Of a DNA stretch of 64,000 bases, positions 13,040-25,646 are shown one piece after another. Origin of the DNA: Xestospongia muta (lineage: Eukaryota; Porifera; Demospongiae; Haplosclerida; Petrosiidae). The notes beneath the pieces were generated by a model. The model did no database searches, had not been told where the DNA came from, and saw only the letters and a list, made by a program, of their open reading frames with translations. Location of the stretch: positions 5,868,932 to 5,932,931 of the forward strand of contig OY848925.1 of NCBI GenBank assembly GCA_963693285.1, given 5' to 3'. The position numbers were made by a program, and so were the translations under genes. Numbering within the stretch: the first letter of the stretch is position 1; each line of letters begins with the position of its first letter.

Positions 13040-14925
13040 ATGGAAGAGGTTGATGGCATCATTAATGCAACACTCAGAGATGTAGGATGGTAAGATATCA
13101 TCATAAAATAAAACTAATAGTCATCACAATTAATAACTTATTGCCACGCCTCCTTTCTTCTCCCTCTACTTCTTTCAGTGACTTTAAACAAAATGTGACA
13201 AGTCGAACTTAATTTTCACCTTATATGGTAGTTGAAGCTTCTGTGCATTGTTTGAGGATTATCATTCCAGAGTTTGAAAGCTCCACCCATCTCTCTGAGA
13301 TAATCTGCTCGTTATTGTATGTGTACTGGACTGGCCAATACTTGCTGAGTTAGTTAGATGGATGGATAGATGGATAAATGGATATATCATGAATTGATTG
13401 TTGGACTGATAGATGTAATTAGATGGATAAATGGGATAGAGGAAATTTATTAATGGATTGATAGTCAAACAGACATTAGATAAATGGACATATATGATAT
13501 TTCTATATTGGAACTTAGAATATCAAGATAAAGTGGGTTACCAAGCTTTTTCGTATTCAAGTGTTAAAGATTGGAATACACTTTCCATGTTTCTCATGGA
13601 GAGACTACCAAAAGAAAGCAGCTGAAAAGGGCACATTACTTCAAACGCCTTGGACACTAATTTATTGTAAGAAGTTAACACGACGGTCATCATCTACAAC
13701 CTGGAATATTGAGGTATTTATTAATCTGTCTATTTGTCCATTAATTTATTAATTATTCATTTATCTATCCATTTCTATAGAGTTCAAACAGCTTACATTC
13801 TTTCCATTCTACTAATGTCAAGCTCCAGCTGGTACAGGAAACCTCCAAGTCAAGATACCTAAAGGTCTATAGTCACATGACTATCACATGACATAACAAT
13901 ATAATTCAATAGAAGTGGAAACTATTTATTTACATAATTTGTCATATGTTATGGCCCAGCTGAGGGAGGGTCAGGGAGGATGTACTGGCATCATTGTTAG
14001 CTAAGAGTGCTTGAGAAGTTGTTGCTCAGCAAGAGTGGGAGACAAAGTGGAACCAAATGGACTACCATCTTGTCTCTCTGAAGAAGTTAGGATGCACATA
14101 TAGCCAATTATAACTATAATATCCATCCATTCAGGATAATATGTGTCCATTGTTCTACTCATGTATCCATTTATGATCTAATGTACATCCATTTCATCTA
14201 CTTGTGTATCCATTAGGAATACCAAGCACGTAAAAGGGAGTTCTTTCAAAAGAAATTAGCAGAACAGTTGTATGCTCAAAATAAAATGGATAAGGTTCAG
14301 GACCCCTTGGATTAGGGTCTGATTTAAGTCAAATCATTTCATCATTTTTTGAGCAATCTGGAAGTCAATATGGAAAAGGGTCTTGGTTCCAAGATGCTGA
14401 GAAGTTGCAGTTTGCTAAAGTAGAACTTGTTAGATAAACTATTTAATTGATCTTCCTTAATTCATAGGAAGATGAGGTTCCATCTGCTATGGAGGCTACC
14501 TCTGAAGAGGACCTCCAGTATCAAAGAGAAGAAGAGTTGACTGGTTTACAGAATCAGTTATCTGAATTGACATCACATTTTGAGAAATTAGAACTCAATA
14601 TGAAGAAATATCTGGTATGAATCTGTGTTTGACCTGTTGACCTTTCAACCTTTGACCTTTTCAGGCATTGAAGAAATGCAGGAACAAGTGAGGCAGCAAT
14701 CAGCTAAAAATAAATGGGAGAAGGATATTTATCGTATTAAGTAAGGGACATATGATCTTCTGCCTAATGCTTTTTTATTGTGCTAATTTAAAACCTGTTT
14801 ATCAAACTGGTTTTTGTTTTGGAAGTGATATAGTCGAGTTCTGATCAACTTGTTAAACTGGCTGTTAAGTGGGATGAGGCATGAGGACCTTTGATACAAG
14901 ATCTTTGAGAATTATAGTCAAAATT
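13040..14925 (+). pseudogene. CCDC22: Decayed CCDC22 homologue
   Basis: CCDC22 is a subunit of the COMMD/CCDC22/CCDC93 (CCC) endosomal recycling complex. Recognisable pieces in order are: the N-terminus MEEVDGIINATLRDVG (13040, as in MEEADRILIHSLRQAG of vertebrates); GYQAFSYSS...FLMERLP (about 13540-13615), the calponin-homology-like block; PWTLIY (about 13650); coiled-coil exons (about 14467-14615 and 14664-14743); DLLPN (about 14750); and DQLVKLAVKWDE (about 14845-14880). Frame breaks occur right after the FLMERLP block and after KWDE, and several introns are hard to place. The pieces are collinear with the family, so this was a full gene that has degenerated. Only its last part was copied into the second duplication unit. 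Confidence 0.72.
13350..13460. repeat. Degenerate GATG/GATA-rich simple repeat
   Basis: Interrupted ATGGATGGATAGATGG-type repeats inside an intron of the CCDC22 remnant. The same motif recurs at about 15960-16060, 29715, 36350-36460, 49260 and 57139-57250. Confidence 0.7.
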
Positions 14926-15084
14926 TGATATCATAGAGGTCAGAAAATTGTGTTGTGTAGGGGTTAATAATTTTCTCTGTAGTTGGAGATACGAGAGCTT
15001 CTGGAGGAAATAGTAAACTTTCTAGAGTGTCTTTCCAATAAAATGAGCTCACTTCTACAGAAATTCATTATAATTTTTCCAAAA

Positions 15085-15252
15085 AGGTTCTGGTTCTGCA
15101 TTATGTCAGAAAGCAGTCCCATCCCATTTTACAATGGCTCCTCCTGGGATGGTCCCTCTTGTTTATGACAAACCATGTTAGCTGACGTATTCTCTGACCA
15201 AAAAGACCACACAACAATTAATGTATTTTGTAGTTCATGGCAAGCTAAAGTG
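15085..15252 (+). other. Unidentified exon-like segment (copied at about 35480-35652)
   Basis: A segment conserved in both units ends in a good donor (AAGTG/GTATGT). It reads through MAPPGMVPLVYDKPC and TKKTTQQLMYFVVHG in the plus strand. Copy 1 has an in-frame stop (TGTTAG) where copy 2 has CAG. It may be a 3' exon of the decayed CCDC22 locus or a remnant of another gene. I cannot assign it. Confidence 0.35.
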
Positions 15253-15589
15253 GTATGTTGTACTCCCTGTTCATCCATTTTATAATATTACGTATCCATT
15301 TATTCCTCCCAATCTATTTCAGGGAATTATGCATCCATTATAACAAACAAAAGATTTAGTTGAGCCAACTGTTTCAAAACCAGCTGTTCCAATATTATCG
15401 TAATAACAATTGTTTAGTTCATTAAATAGAATAACTTTAGTTTAAATTAGGTGTTAATTTAATTTTTACTTTCGTTAGTTCACTAACAAAATATTTTGAC
15501 AAAACTTTCTGATTCTTTTCCTAAAAAGATCTGAAGAGCTTCTCCTATAAACAATATCCAGGTATAAAATTTAATCTCTCTCTCACTAC

Positions 15590-16290
15590 CTCCACATTTT
15601 CTTCTTCTTCTTTGGCTTCCATAGAAGGAACAGGTTCTTACAGTCGTCTTTAATTAGTCCATGTATTATCCAACTAGATAGCTGTTTATATAGGATACCA
15701 TGACATGTGTACAGGAGACTATATATAAGGACAATATGATATGTATTACTGAGTAATATCTCTTTATGTATCCATATATACATTTATTTGTCCATTCATT
15801 CATCTATTTGTCCATTCATTTGATGCTTTAATATCAACTAACTAATACAATATATTAACAATATATAAATTACCTTATATCTTAATATATGTTTAATAGT
15901 AGTATCTAATGATGGTAGGAGAATATGATACTATAAAATAAGAGAGAAAAGAGTTAAAATAAATGAATGGATAGATGGATGGACAATGGATGAATGGATA
16001 AATTGTATAGAAGGAGAGATGAACTGATGGACAAATGGATGATTAATGGATAAACAGATGACAATGATGGACAAACAAACAAAAAGATGTTATCTCTTCA
16101 ATTTTATGTTCAATATATGATAATAGTAAATGATGGTCTTTAATACACTACATTTAAAAATAAAACATATTATTTTATATGTAGAGTTGATATTACATGT
16201 ACCTGTTTTCAACATCAACTAATCACTGACAATATGGACCTAGTACTTCATTTAATCCAATAGCCAGTGCTCATATATAAAGGCCTACAT
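15590..16290 (-). pseudogene. TUBGCP4: TUBGCP4 (gamma-tubulin complex component 4) 5' remnant, unit 1
   Basis: Gamma-tubulin complex component 4 helps build the microtubule-nucleating ring at centrosomes. Three collinear N-terminal pieces are readable on the minus strand: LAIGLNEVLGPYCQ (16203-16279), LLPSLDTTIKHILRYK (about 15885-15932), and an exon with YTCHGILYKQLSSWIIHGL (about 15650-15720). These match LQPYRQALLDLEQ, LLFPSVMVVVEQIKSQ and AVCHGVMYKQLSAWMLHGL of the vertebrate protein. A TGA interrupts the first piece after GPYCQ; the unit 2 copy has AGA there. The last exon runs into a frame problem and the rest of the protein, including the GRIP2 domain, is absent. Confidence 0.75.
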
Positions 16291-17570
16291 TTATTTTATA
16301 TGGGTATTAAAGTATGTCTATTTTATGTTCAAGAGAGAGACTATTTACCTGTTCAAGATCATCAGCTACTTGACATCACTTGAAAAGCTACATAATGTAG
16401 ATATATATCAAAGTGATATTAGAAGGACAAACTTACATTTAGTTAAGAGAAAACATGTTATAGACTTTGATTGATGTTGTAACTAGGTCATGTTGTAGAC
16501 AATATGATGAAACTTACATTCATCTGAACAACTCACTAGAGCTCAACCTGACTGGATCTCCGAGGGAGAAAAGACACAATTGTTATGTTCCAGTAAGTAT
16601 CAAGTTTACAGGTCATAGAGCATCAAGTAGTATTCTCAACTAACTGGAGGATGAAAATGTTCCACTGTTAATGATAGCTACCTGTAACTAATAGTTTTCA
16701 TTATTGTCACACTAGAACAGACATCACATGAACTTTTGACATAATATTCCTTTGTCTCCTTCTCTTCCTTCAGTCTGTAGACACTCTTACCGCCATGTTT
16801 ATTCGCGGGTTTGCATTTTTCCATAGTTACATACCACACCCATTAAAGTAGCAGCTGTAGAAGCCAGCAGCTGTCGGTGAGAAAAAGTTTGCTGCTTAAG
16901 TCTTTACTGCTTTAAGCCTTCTTTACTAGAAACTACTAATGATAGAAGATAACTAACTAGCAAAACTGCTAGTTACTAGATACAGTCTACTACTGTTAAT
17001 AGAAACTAAGTTTGTTTAGTAGTAAGTTAATAGTTGTAATGTTATCAAGAAATCTTCTGATGTTGTATGGATCAGTACTTTCATGGAATTGTTAAAAGTG
17101 AGTGTATTATTAAATAGAACGTGTTATTAAATATAATAACTTGTTAAGTGAACTGTGTGTGTAGGAAATAAGTTTTTAGGTTATTTTGACAAATTAATTG
17201 GCTTTAATTAATGGATTTTTTATTAGCAGTAGTAATTAGTGGTATTAGACGTAGTGATAATATTTAATTTTATATAGCTACTAACTAGAGGCCTATTAAT
17301 GTAGAATTTAGTCTAATTTAATTGTTATAATTGTATTGTAAATATTAGAAATAACAATATTGAAGCTTTTATTATTAATTAATGTAGGCGCGGTCAATTG
17401 TCAAGTAGAGAAGTTGAGTTTTTCTAGAGAAGTGAATTATAAAAATTGTCAACTTTGTTAGAAGACAAAGAACTGGAAACTAAAGTATTTAACTAATAAT
17501 TGACTTATTTGAATTTGAAATAATTTATTTTTAGTAAAAAATACAGCAATAGTACAAAAATAACTAATAA
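16291..17570. other. Non-coding stretch upstream of the TUBGCP4 remnant and 3' of the LRR gene
   Basis: It contains a CTTACCGCCATGTTT block (about 16787-16801) that reads on the minus strand as AACATGGCG followed by a strong donor, so it may be the old first exon of the TUBGCP4 locus. The rest is AT-rich with no convincing frame. It is about 97% alike in unit 2 by eye. Confidence 0.4.
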
Positions 17571-20500
17571 TTAACGATTAAGGAGTACATTATTATTAAC
17601 AATCAAATACTTCAAACTATTATTATTAACAACAACATTTTGTAATTGTTGTATACCAAATTTAGTAATATTAGGACAGGGAGAGAGATATAGATATTGT
17701 AGTGTGTTAGTGTTTGTAATTAGAGTAGATAGATGTGGTATGTCTTTATCAGTAATGTTATTGTCATTATACAAGTATAATTCCTTGATTATTTTATTAC
17801 CAACTACAGCAGTTGTTAATAAGTGGTAAGTATCTGGTACGAGAGGTGAGGAGGAAAGACGTAGGTACTTCATTGTTTGGTTATAAGTTAGTACTTGAGA
17901 TAGTTTACTGACACAGTCACTATCAAAAGGAGTGTTATCTATATAAAGTCTCCACACTTGACATCCATTAATATCAGTTAATATTGTAAGTAAACTTTGA
18001 GGAGATAATGAGTTGAGTTCAATACTCCATGTTGTGTGTTGTCGTCTCTTTAATTGATGTATCACTTCTTTACATTCTGCCACAGTAGATGAAGTAAGTG
18101 TAACACTATTACTGTACCACTTAACACTTCCAGTGTCTCCTATAATAAAACATAGTTACTATATAATATTTTACACACACAACAATAGCTATACACACAC
18201 TCTAACATGCTCAACTACGATTGTCAAGGTCTAACGAAGAAGACGACGCCATTACTGATGTTAGGTTACTATAGCAATGATGTACGGAGATGAACGGATT
18301 CTACAAAACGGTCTTAAATTTACTGAGTGTTATACTAATAATTTACTGTATTAGATGATGTGAGCTAAGATGGGGACGTCAATATCTACTGAGACAGGCA
18401 CACAGGGTACTGAACTGTCAGTGAGGATGACTCGATCGTATCACTAGTCAAGATGAATCACAATTAAGAAGCAATACTCTAGCATAAATCATCATGATGT
18501 CTGGTAATAGAGTTTTGTTTGACTTGTCTTTTGTGTGTTGACATTTCTCTTTTACTTTACAAATGTCATGATGTAATAAAACATTATATTTAGTATTGTG
18601 ATGTGATATCATAATGTAAGTTATGTCATTTATAATGTAATTCAATATTTTGAAACAATAATTATTATTTGAAACTATCCTATCAACATTGAAGCTGGAA
18701 CATGTGTGTAATAATAGTGACATCATTTCTCTATGTCAGCTAATGAACACCAGTTAACTCACAGATGTCATTACAGTATTTTCATATCAGCTCAAGTTTA
18801 CTATTCTTCTAGTAATTAGTCTTCTCTCCATTTTTTTGTTTTTCTTATATTTTCATAATACATGTATACATATAGCTGAAAATATTGATGAGGGATTAAT
18901 TTGACCATGTTGGTGATTTTTGAAATTCTACAACTTTTGATACCACACTATTTTAACATAATACATTGTAAGCTTTAAATTTTATTCTCTCCAATATTTC
19001 CACTGTATTCAGTACAGTACATGTACTATACATTCATGTCAGTACATGATAATAATATTATTAACTATAAACCATGTACTGGTACTTTCTTTATATCAGT
19101 GAATTTATGCTTAGCTTGTATCTTCTGGAACTATATAACACAACATAGTCTTCAAATTGTACACTCAATTCCTCTATCCTGTGGACATCTTTATAATGTC
19201 AGTGGTATAGTCCTAGGTACTGATGTCAAGAGTAACTATTCCTGTATTATTTGATAATATATTTGTTGTTGACTTCTTGATCTCTAGTGATCAAGTGAAT
19301 ATATATATATATATATATATAGCACTAAATAGTTGAGGTATGGGAATCTCCTTAATTTGTATTTTATGAATTGACTTTTAATAATTATATTAACTCAATC
19401 ATACAATGTAGTATTGAATAAGGCCCAATGTTGCAGATTTGCAACATTTGACAAGTTGCAGTTAGTGCCCAATGTTGCAAATCTGCAACAAATTTCATAT
19501 CCTTCATAAACAGTTGATTATTAATCCTCTCTTCTTAATTTTAAGTTTTGTAAAATCATTACAATATTAGATAAGGATTTTTACACTTGTAGTAAAGGCT
19601 CAGCTGTAAAAAAAAAAACACGTAATGCTTTGCATCGAGGGGTAAGGCTTATACTCTCAGCAGCTACCACTCCCACCTTACTCCAGTAAACTACTACTAA
19701 AAAAATGTACTAAAACAGTAAATAACAGGCAAGAGACTTCACAGTGATATTATGTATCTGAAATAAAGAATGATGAAGCTTTTTTTGAAACAGACGCTCA
19801 CAGATATGAAGAACATACTTACACGAACACAAATATCTATGGTAGTTACACATAAAAAAACACACAATGAAGAAACTAACCAGAAAGAATGAAACCTAAG
19901 CTCCATATGATCTTATTTTCCAAATATTGCCGTTAGCAACGTAGCAGAAACGAGTAAAGAAGACACACAAACTCCTAAGTAATACACTTGATTTGCTTGA
20001 TCAAATGATGTGAAATAAATTGGTCACTTGAGACACACGTGAATTAATTAATTGGGCCTTAAAGAGTTAAAGTCCTAGTTTCCACATTATACTCAAGCTT
20101 TGAAAGTATCTTGAAGTAAACAATAACTTGACTACATTAATTGTACATGTGTAGGTACTATTATAGCAGAGATCATCATAGAGATCCACTATAGATTACT
20201 GAGAAATATTTTATGGTTGAATTTTGACATTTTTTATTATTACTGAGACGTCAACGATGAATTCATTACTCGCTCATACTCAACATTGACTGACAACAGG
20301 TGTGGTGATGAAAGCAACTAATGAAATAGACTTGTGTCTTCATGTAATAAAGGTATGTGGAATTGCATGTTGTAGAAGTGTGTTATTACAAGCCAGTACA
20401 TACTGTACCATATATACATTATCCTTTAATCAAATGTTTTAATATTACTAAATTTATAATAACAGCTTACTTGGTAGTTCTTCATCATCTGATGATTCCT

Positions 20501-23500
20501 GTTGGTCACTATGGGTATCTTTCTCCTCGTCTGTACCTTTTGATGTTAACTGAGTAATAATTTTATCTTTCTCTGTCAATTGAAGAGTTAGTGAACTAAT
20601 CATCTCCTGTAATTTTGTAATCTCTTGTTGTCTGTCAGTAGCTACACAGTACACAATATAAGATATTGTATATTGTCAGTAGTTATATAATACCTTCTCT
20701 TTCTTGGACAGTAGATGTGAGGTCCTCTAGTGTTTTCACCAGCTCATATGCTTCTGTATCTGAAATATGAAGTGATAAAGAATGTGCAGGTGTAGATAAA
20801 GTTATATAAAGAACATATGTACCTATACCTTCTTGTTTGCTATCAAGTGGTTCCTCAAGTTTTTGACTTAAAAGTGGATGACTAGTTTTAAGGAGATCTC
20901 TTACTTCTAATATCCGAGACCTCAGATCTACAATAGATAAAGTAAAGAGCTATACATGTTGTTAATATACTTTTTATGTTCTCTGTTAAATGAACATTTC
21001 TTTCCTCCTTCTCTCTTAATTGTAAAGTAAGAGACGTTATTATCTCTTGTAATGATTGTAGCTCCTTTTGTAATTCTGTAAAATATAAAGCACATGTACA
21101 AACATGTATATTAATATTAGACATAATTATATATAATAACAGGAGCACATAATGAGAAAAGACTAGAAATGGAAGGAGCATGAAATTCCATGCAGTTTAT
21201 CAAATCTGACGTATAGAGCTCTTGGGAGTACTGTTACTATATTAAGATCAATAACTTATTAATTGTGGTTATATATGAGACCTGAATAAAGGCTCTTTGC
21301 ACTCTATCATGCTATTAGTCTTGCAGTATTTTTAACAGGAACATGTAATGAATAAAGAACATGAAACTTCCACATCATTGATTAAAATGACAAGTACAGT
21401 TCCCAAGTAATACTAGGTAGAGAGAGCTCTAGTCTAAAGTAATTCCTTGTATAGATTGAGATATGTAGTAAAACGTTCTCAAGACAAAACTAAGTTCTCA
21501 CCTTTCTGTGTAGACTTTAACTGAGTAACCTCTAATGACATTGTCTTCTTCAATTTTGTTTCAACAATTCTTGGATCTACAATAATTTATATTAATTATA
21601 ATTATAATGTTAATTGAATTCTGTAGAGCAATTGTTGTTTTGTAGATACATCCTATAAGCAGTGGCATACCTGGGCCTGGGGCCAAGCATCAAACTTCAC
21701 TGATAATTATCTTCATTATTAATTAATTTAAATGTTTTGTATTAAGAGAATTAAAACTTATTTGGACAACAATGACTGAGGAGAGACTCACGGATATCGC
21801 GCTTTTATCTATTGAGAATGAGCTAAGAGATACTATTTCTTTGGACGATGTACTTACGGAATTCGAAGGAAAAAACAAAAACAGAACAATCATGTTGTCT
21901 TAGATCTAATTAAATTTTTGACACGTATAATATTAAAATTATAATTATTAATAATAAACTGAACACGCCCACTTCCGGGGCCCCACCATCAATTTTTTCC
22001 AGATATGCCCCTGCCTACAACATTTATATTTTACTTACCTTTCATCTTCTCCATCAACTGACTGATTCCACTTTCTTCTCTCTCTATTACTTCTACATTT
22101 AGTGATTTTATATCCATTTGTAATCCCTCAATCTCTTCTTGTTTCTCTACTAATACTTTATTAGTAGCTATAGAACATAACCATACATGGTATGTACCAC
22201 TATTAGTACTATAGCTCACCTTCTTTATGTCTGGTTAACTCCTCTATCTCTAAGGTCTTCGCCTTATTCATTTTCTCTAATAGTTTCAGCTTCTCTGTTT
22301 ACATTAGGTACATAGTTATATCTCAATTAATGTACATGTACCTGATAAAGTGTCAGTTGATGATTGATCTTGTGGTCCTTCTCTTTCCATACTGTGTGCT
22401 AGTACTAATAAAATATACACACATAATAATACAGTACTGATTATCATTAGCTATCTGTGAAAGGTATTTAATCATACAGAGTTTAGAATATAATATGATG
22501 ATTTGATGGTAAACTAATAGCTAGCTATGTATGTAATTGATGACACAATGTAGTATAGGTCAGAATATATACATATAAAATAACTAACTTTGTTTTGTCT
22601 TTTCTCTCTCTAAAAGTTCATTAAGAGCATCCTCTTTTTCTTGAAGCAACTTGACAAGTAGAGATACTTCTGGTTTCTCAGAATATGACCTAATTAATAT
22701 GGTCATAAATTGAGAATATATTCAAGATAACACTTACAACACAGCCACTAGATCAACATTAACTTTGTAAGATTGACTTGACTTGTCCCACTCAAGGTAA
22801 TTGAACAGCTTGGATTTAGGAGAGCTTTTCTCCAATACTACTGTGGGAAGACTAAATACTAATTCAATACAGCCGTCATTGTAATCATTGAAGTGTAAAA
22901 TAGCACCACTTTGAAAACCCAGTAATCTGGCAAGGTTACGTTGAATAGCTTTGACTTCTCCTCCAGTTATGACGAGATCTGCAGACACTTTAAGAAGAAG
23001 TTTGGTACGTTGAGATTGTGTGTGTGGAGGAGCACATGGTATCTCAAAAATGGAGCGTTTTAAATAAGGAATGAGATGTTTATCTTCATATTCCTTTAAA
23101 CGCATCTTTTCAGATTCATCTCCCAAATTTTCGACTATTACTTGAAGTGAATCATAGTTGAACCATGTGCAGTGTTTGGTTAACTCAGAAAACACACCAG
23201 AAACACTGTCATCTTTTCTGAAATCAAAGACAATTGGTTGTTGTTGGTGACCTTTTGAAGTACCATAACTATGCACAGTCGACTGAATAATCTTTGGATC
23301 GACGTCACGTTTTATAAAAGATTTTATAAGTTGAACAACAAAAGATGTATAAGCTTTACGGACAACACGATTGTCATCCATTAGCTGGTTTCTCACTGCC
23401 TCCTGGTCACTCTCTGTCAAATCTTCCCAGTTTGGATAACGAACTTTAGCTTTCTCTGGAGCAAGGTGAAATGTCACTGTTTGTGGCAATGATGTCATTC

Positions 23501-25646
23501 TCTTTGAAAGATATTTTAATATAGATTCAGCTACAAAACGATCTTCCATTTTTAAGAAAGACTTCACCAATTCTTTGTAAGTAGCTGCACTCCCATTCTT
23601 TCTTTTCCATGCCCACAATAACTCGTTCTTCTTTTCTACATCACTTTCATCACTTTGGGAAATACTATGAACTCTTTTTGTTGATAAATTGAGACAACGA
23701 CCAGCTGTTATATAGTCATTGTTCATATGTTGTGAGACCTCAATGAAAACTCCATCATCACACTCTTTATCCACTACTTCATATGATAGACCATACTGAC
23801 TGAGTAGACTTGAAAGATCTAATGTAATTAAAGAGACATTACAATATACAAAAGACAATATAATTGATACTTAATATATTCTTATTTAAATTAGCATATT
23901 TACTAGTTATATGAGAGCTACCATTATACTCTAATGGGTGGGGCAATATCTTATTATAAAAATTAATATTTTACTTTAACTTGTTACTTTGTAATAACAT
24001 ACCCACAAATTATATAGTGAGTAATTTATATTAATTATGGATTCCATAGTAACCACTTATGTAAACTATAAATTAGTTGTTAAAATAACTGATTAATTTT
24101 TACAATGAGCAAACTTTGTATTATCTCTTGTTTGTAACTACCTTCATACAATGATACAATTATAGCCATCATATAAATAGCCCTGCCTACTAGCACTGTT
24201 TGCATTTAATACAGTAACTATATTCCAATTATGGTATATACAAACATTGTTAGTATCTTTGATATGAATACTATTAACAGCTGGAATACTTCACTATTAA
24301 CAGGAGATGAAATGTAATATAAAGCAATAGAAATGGAATGATGACAAGGCCACACAAGAACTACATTACAAGTATAGTTCATCATAGTATACTCTGTTCA
24401 TATTAAGAATGAACACTAATTCAGAATAAACACCTTGGAAATCCATAAATTTTATCAGAAAATGAGGCTGCTAATTATTTAGGAAAGTCACAAACTCAAA
24501 ATCCCACGTAAAGTCTTTGCATCCCATATTCTGATTTCATGCATAATTTGTGCATTGTTAATGACTGCTTGTACAGACATTCTCCAGCTTCAGCAAGAAG
24601 TTCAGCAACTGTCAACAATAGTTAAATTAAGATAGTTTAAGAGACAGCGACAAAGAATCCAAAAAGTATGACTCACAAAAAAGTTTGCAACTACAATGTC
24701 ACACCCACCACCTTAGGTTGATGATATTGTTATAATTGAAATTTCACTAAAATGTACTCACTCTCGACACAAACAGAGCATAACTACTATATAGTCCATT
24801 ATAGTACTATACTCTGTCTGAGTTGAGAAGAGCAACCCCAGACATGTAAATAACTTTGCTGTTTTACATGCTATCCACATGAGACTTATATCAATCAATT
24901 CAGTTTGCAATATATATATATATATATATATAAATTTTGTTTGTGACCTCAGTCTCTTTCCCTTTGGCATCTTCAAGAACACAAGAGAAAACACGGTGTG
25001 TTCAAATGACATGCACGTGAACAAATAATGAATAAAATTAAAATGTACGTCAGCACTAATGGCATATAATATGAGAAGAAATACCTCACCTTACATCCAT
25101 GTATAAAACACCTTTTTTAATGAGAGGCTCTTCTCAACTCAGACAGAGTTTAGTGATAATTAAGGTTCAACTAGTTAATAACATATTATATAACTTCCTA
25201 ATTCCTGTTTTCTCATGCAGTATGATCCCTAATTAAATGTCATACTTAATTAATCCTATTTATTCTAACAATATTATATTGGAAATGTCTCATCATGTTG
25301 TCACTGACATACCATGATACTGGGGAGCTAATGTTGATAGCTCTGCTGCAAGATTCCTACCAACAAGGGCTGCTGGTCCACCAAGATCCTCGAGAATTCT
25401 AACAACACGATGACAGTCTGTTTGTATTTCCTCTACAGTCTTCCCCAACTTCAATCCAGTTTTCAATTCCTCAGCTATGTAAGTAAAATTCTCGCTTCTC
25501 ATAACAGACTCAGATATCAGACGAGCGGCAAATACTTCCTCTGTAAATTCTGTCATACATCCTTGTAGAGCTGAACTGAGGTTGGCATATTGAGAATTAA
25601 AGACATCGATAACGGCTTTCTTGTAGCTTTCGAGTGAGTCATCCAT
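17571..25646 (-). CDS. Death-fold / coiled-coil / LRR protein, copy A (NLR-like without NACHT)
   Basis: Twelve exons, listed 5' to 3': 25646-25313, 23818-22738, 22689-22589, 22404-22342, 22294-22220, 22167-22039, 21576-21502, 21075-20971, 20927-20829, 20759-20694, 20641-20471, 18139-17571. They close in frame to about 955 aa. Residues 1-111 are all-helical and CARD-like. A death-domain-like segment follows (about 133-212; LNLSTKRVHSI ... LLWAWKRKNGSAATYKELV), then about 230 aa of unassigned conserved-looking sequence (FSELTKHCTWFNYDSLQVIV, YLKRSIFEIPC). About 290 aa of coiled coil come next, with related sub-repeats LQEIITSLTLQL and LQEMISSLTLQL. The last exon is a leucine-rich-repeat block (about 790-955). 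There is no Walker A. The architecture suggests an intracellular adaptor or innate sensor, but this is inference. Intron 1 and intron 11 are long, and introns 6 and 11 hold transposons. Confidence 0.8.
19420..20060. mobile_element. Non-autonomous DNA transposon with AAGGCCCAAT ends, unit 1 only
   Basis: A 641-bp insert in intron 11 of the death-fold/LRR gene. It begins AAGGCCCAAT and ends ATTGGGCCTT, a 10-bp terminal inverted repeat. Near its left end are two near-palindromes, GTTGCAGATTTGCAAC and GTTGCAAATCTGCAAC. The matching site in unit 2 (about 39895-39905) lacks it. Its target-site duplication is not clear, and it has no coding capacity. Confidence 0.75.
21660..22013. mobile_element. 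hAT MITE carrying the tail of a transposase, unit 1
   Basis: The left end CAGTGGCATACCTGG pairs with CAGGGGCATATCTGG on the other strand at the right end (13 of 15). The flanks CCTATAAG and CCTACAAC look like an aged 8-bp hAT target-site duplication. Inside, a frame reads EERLTDIALLSIENELRD and then DDVLTEFEG, which is the extreme C-terminus of hAT/ZMYM1-type transposases. It sits in intron 6 of the death-fold/LRR gene. The same insert is in unit 2, so it predates the duplication. Confidence 0.85.
23819..25312. other. Intron 1 of the death-fold/LRR gene, copy A
   Basis: A 1.5-kb AT-rich intron with a TA run near 24910-24932. I see no exon or recognisable transposon. It is conserved collinearly in unit 2 (43645-45116) with small indels. 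Confidence 0.6.

Noticed and set aside
18448..18726. Minus-strand 92-codon frame, also present in unit 2
   Set aside because: It lies in intron 11 of the death-fold/LRR gene, is low in complexity, and is truncated differently in unit 2.
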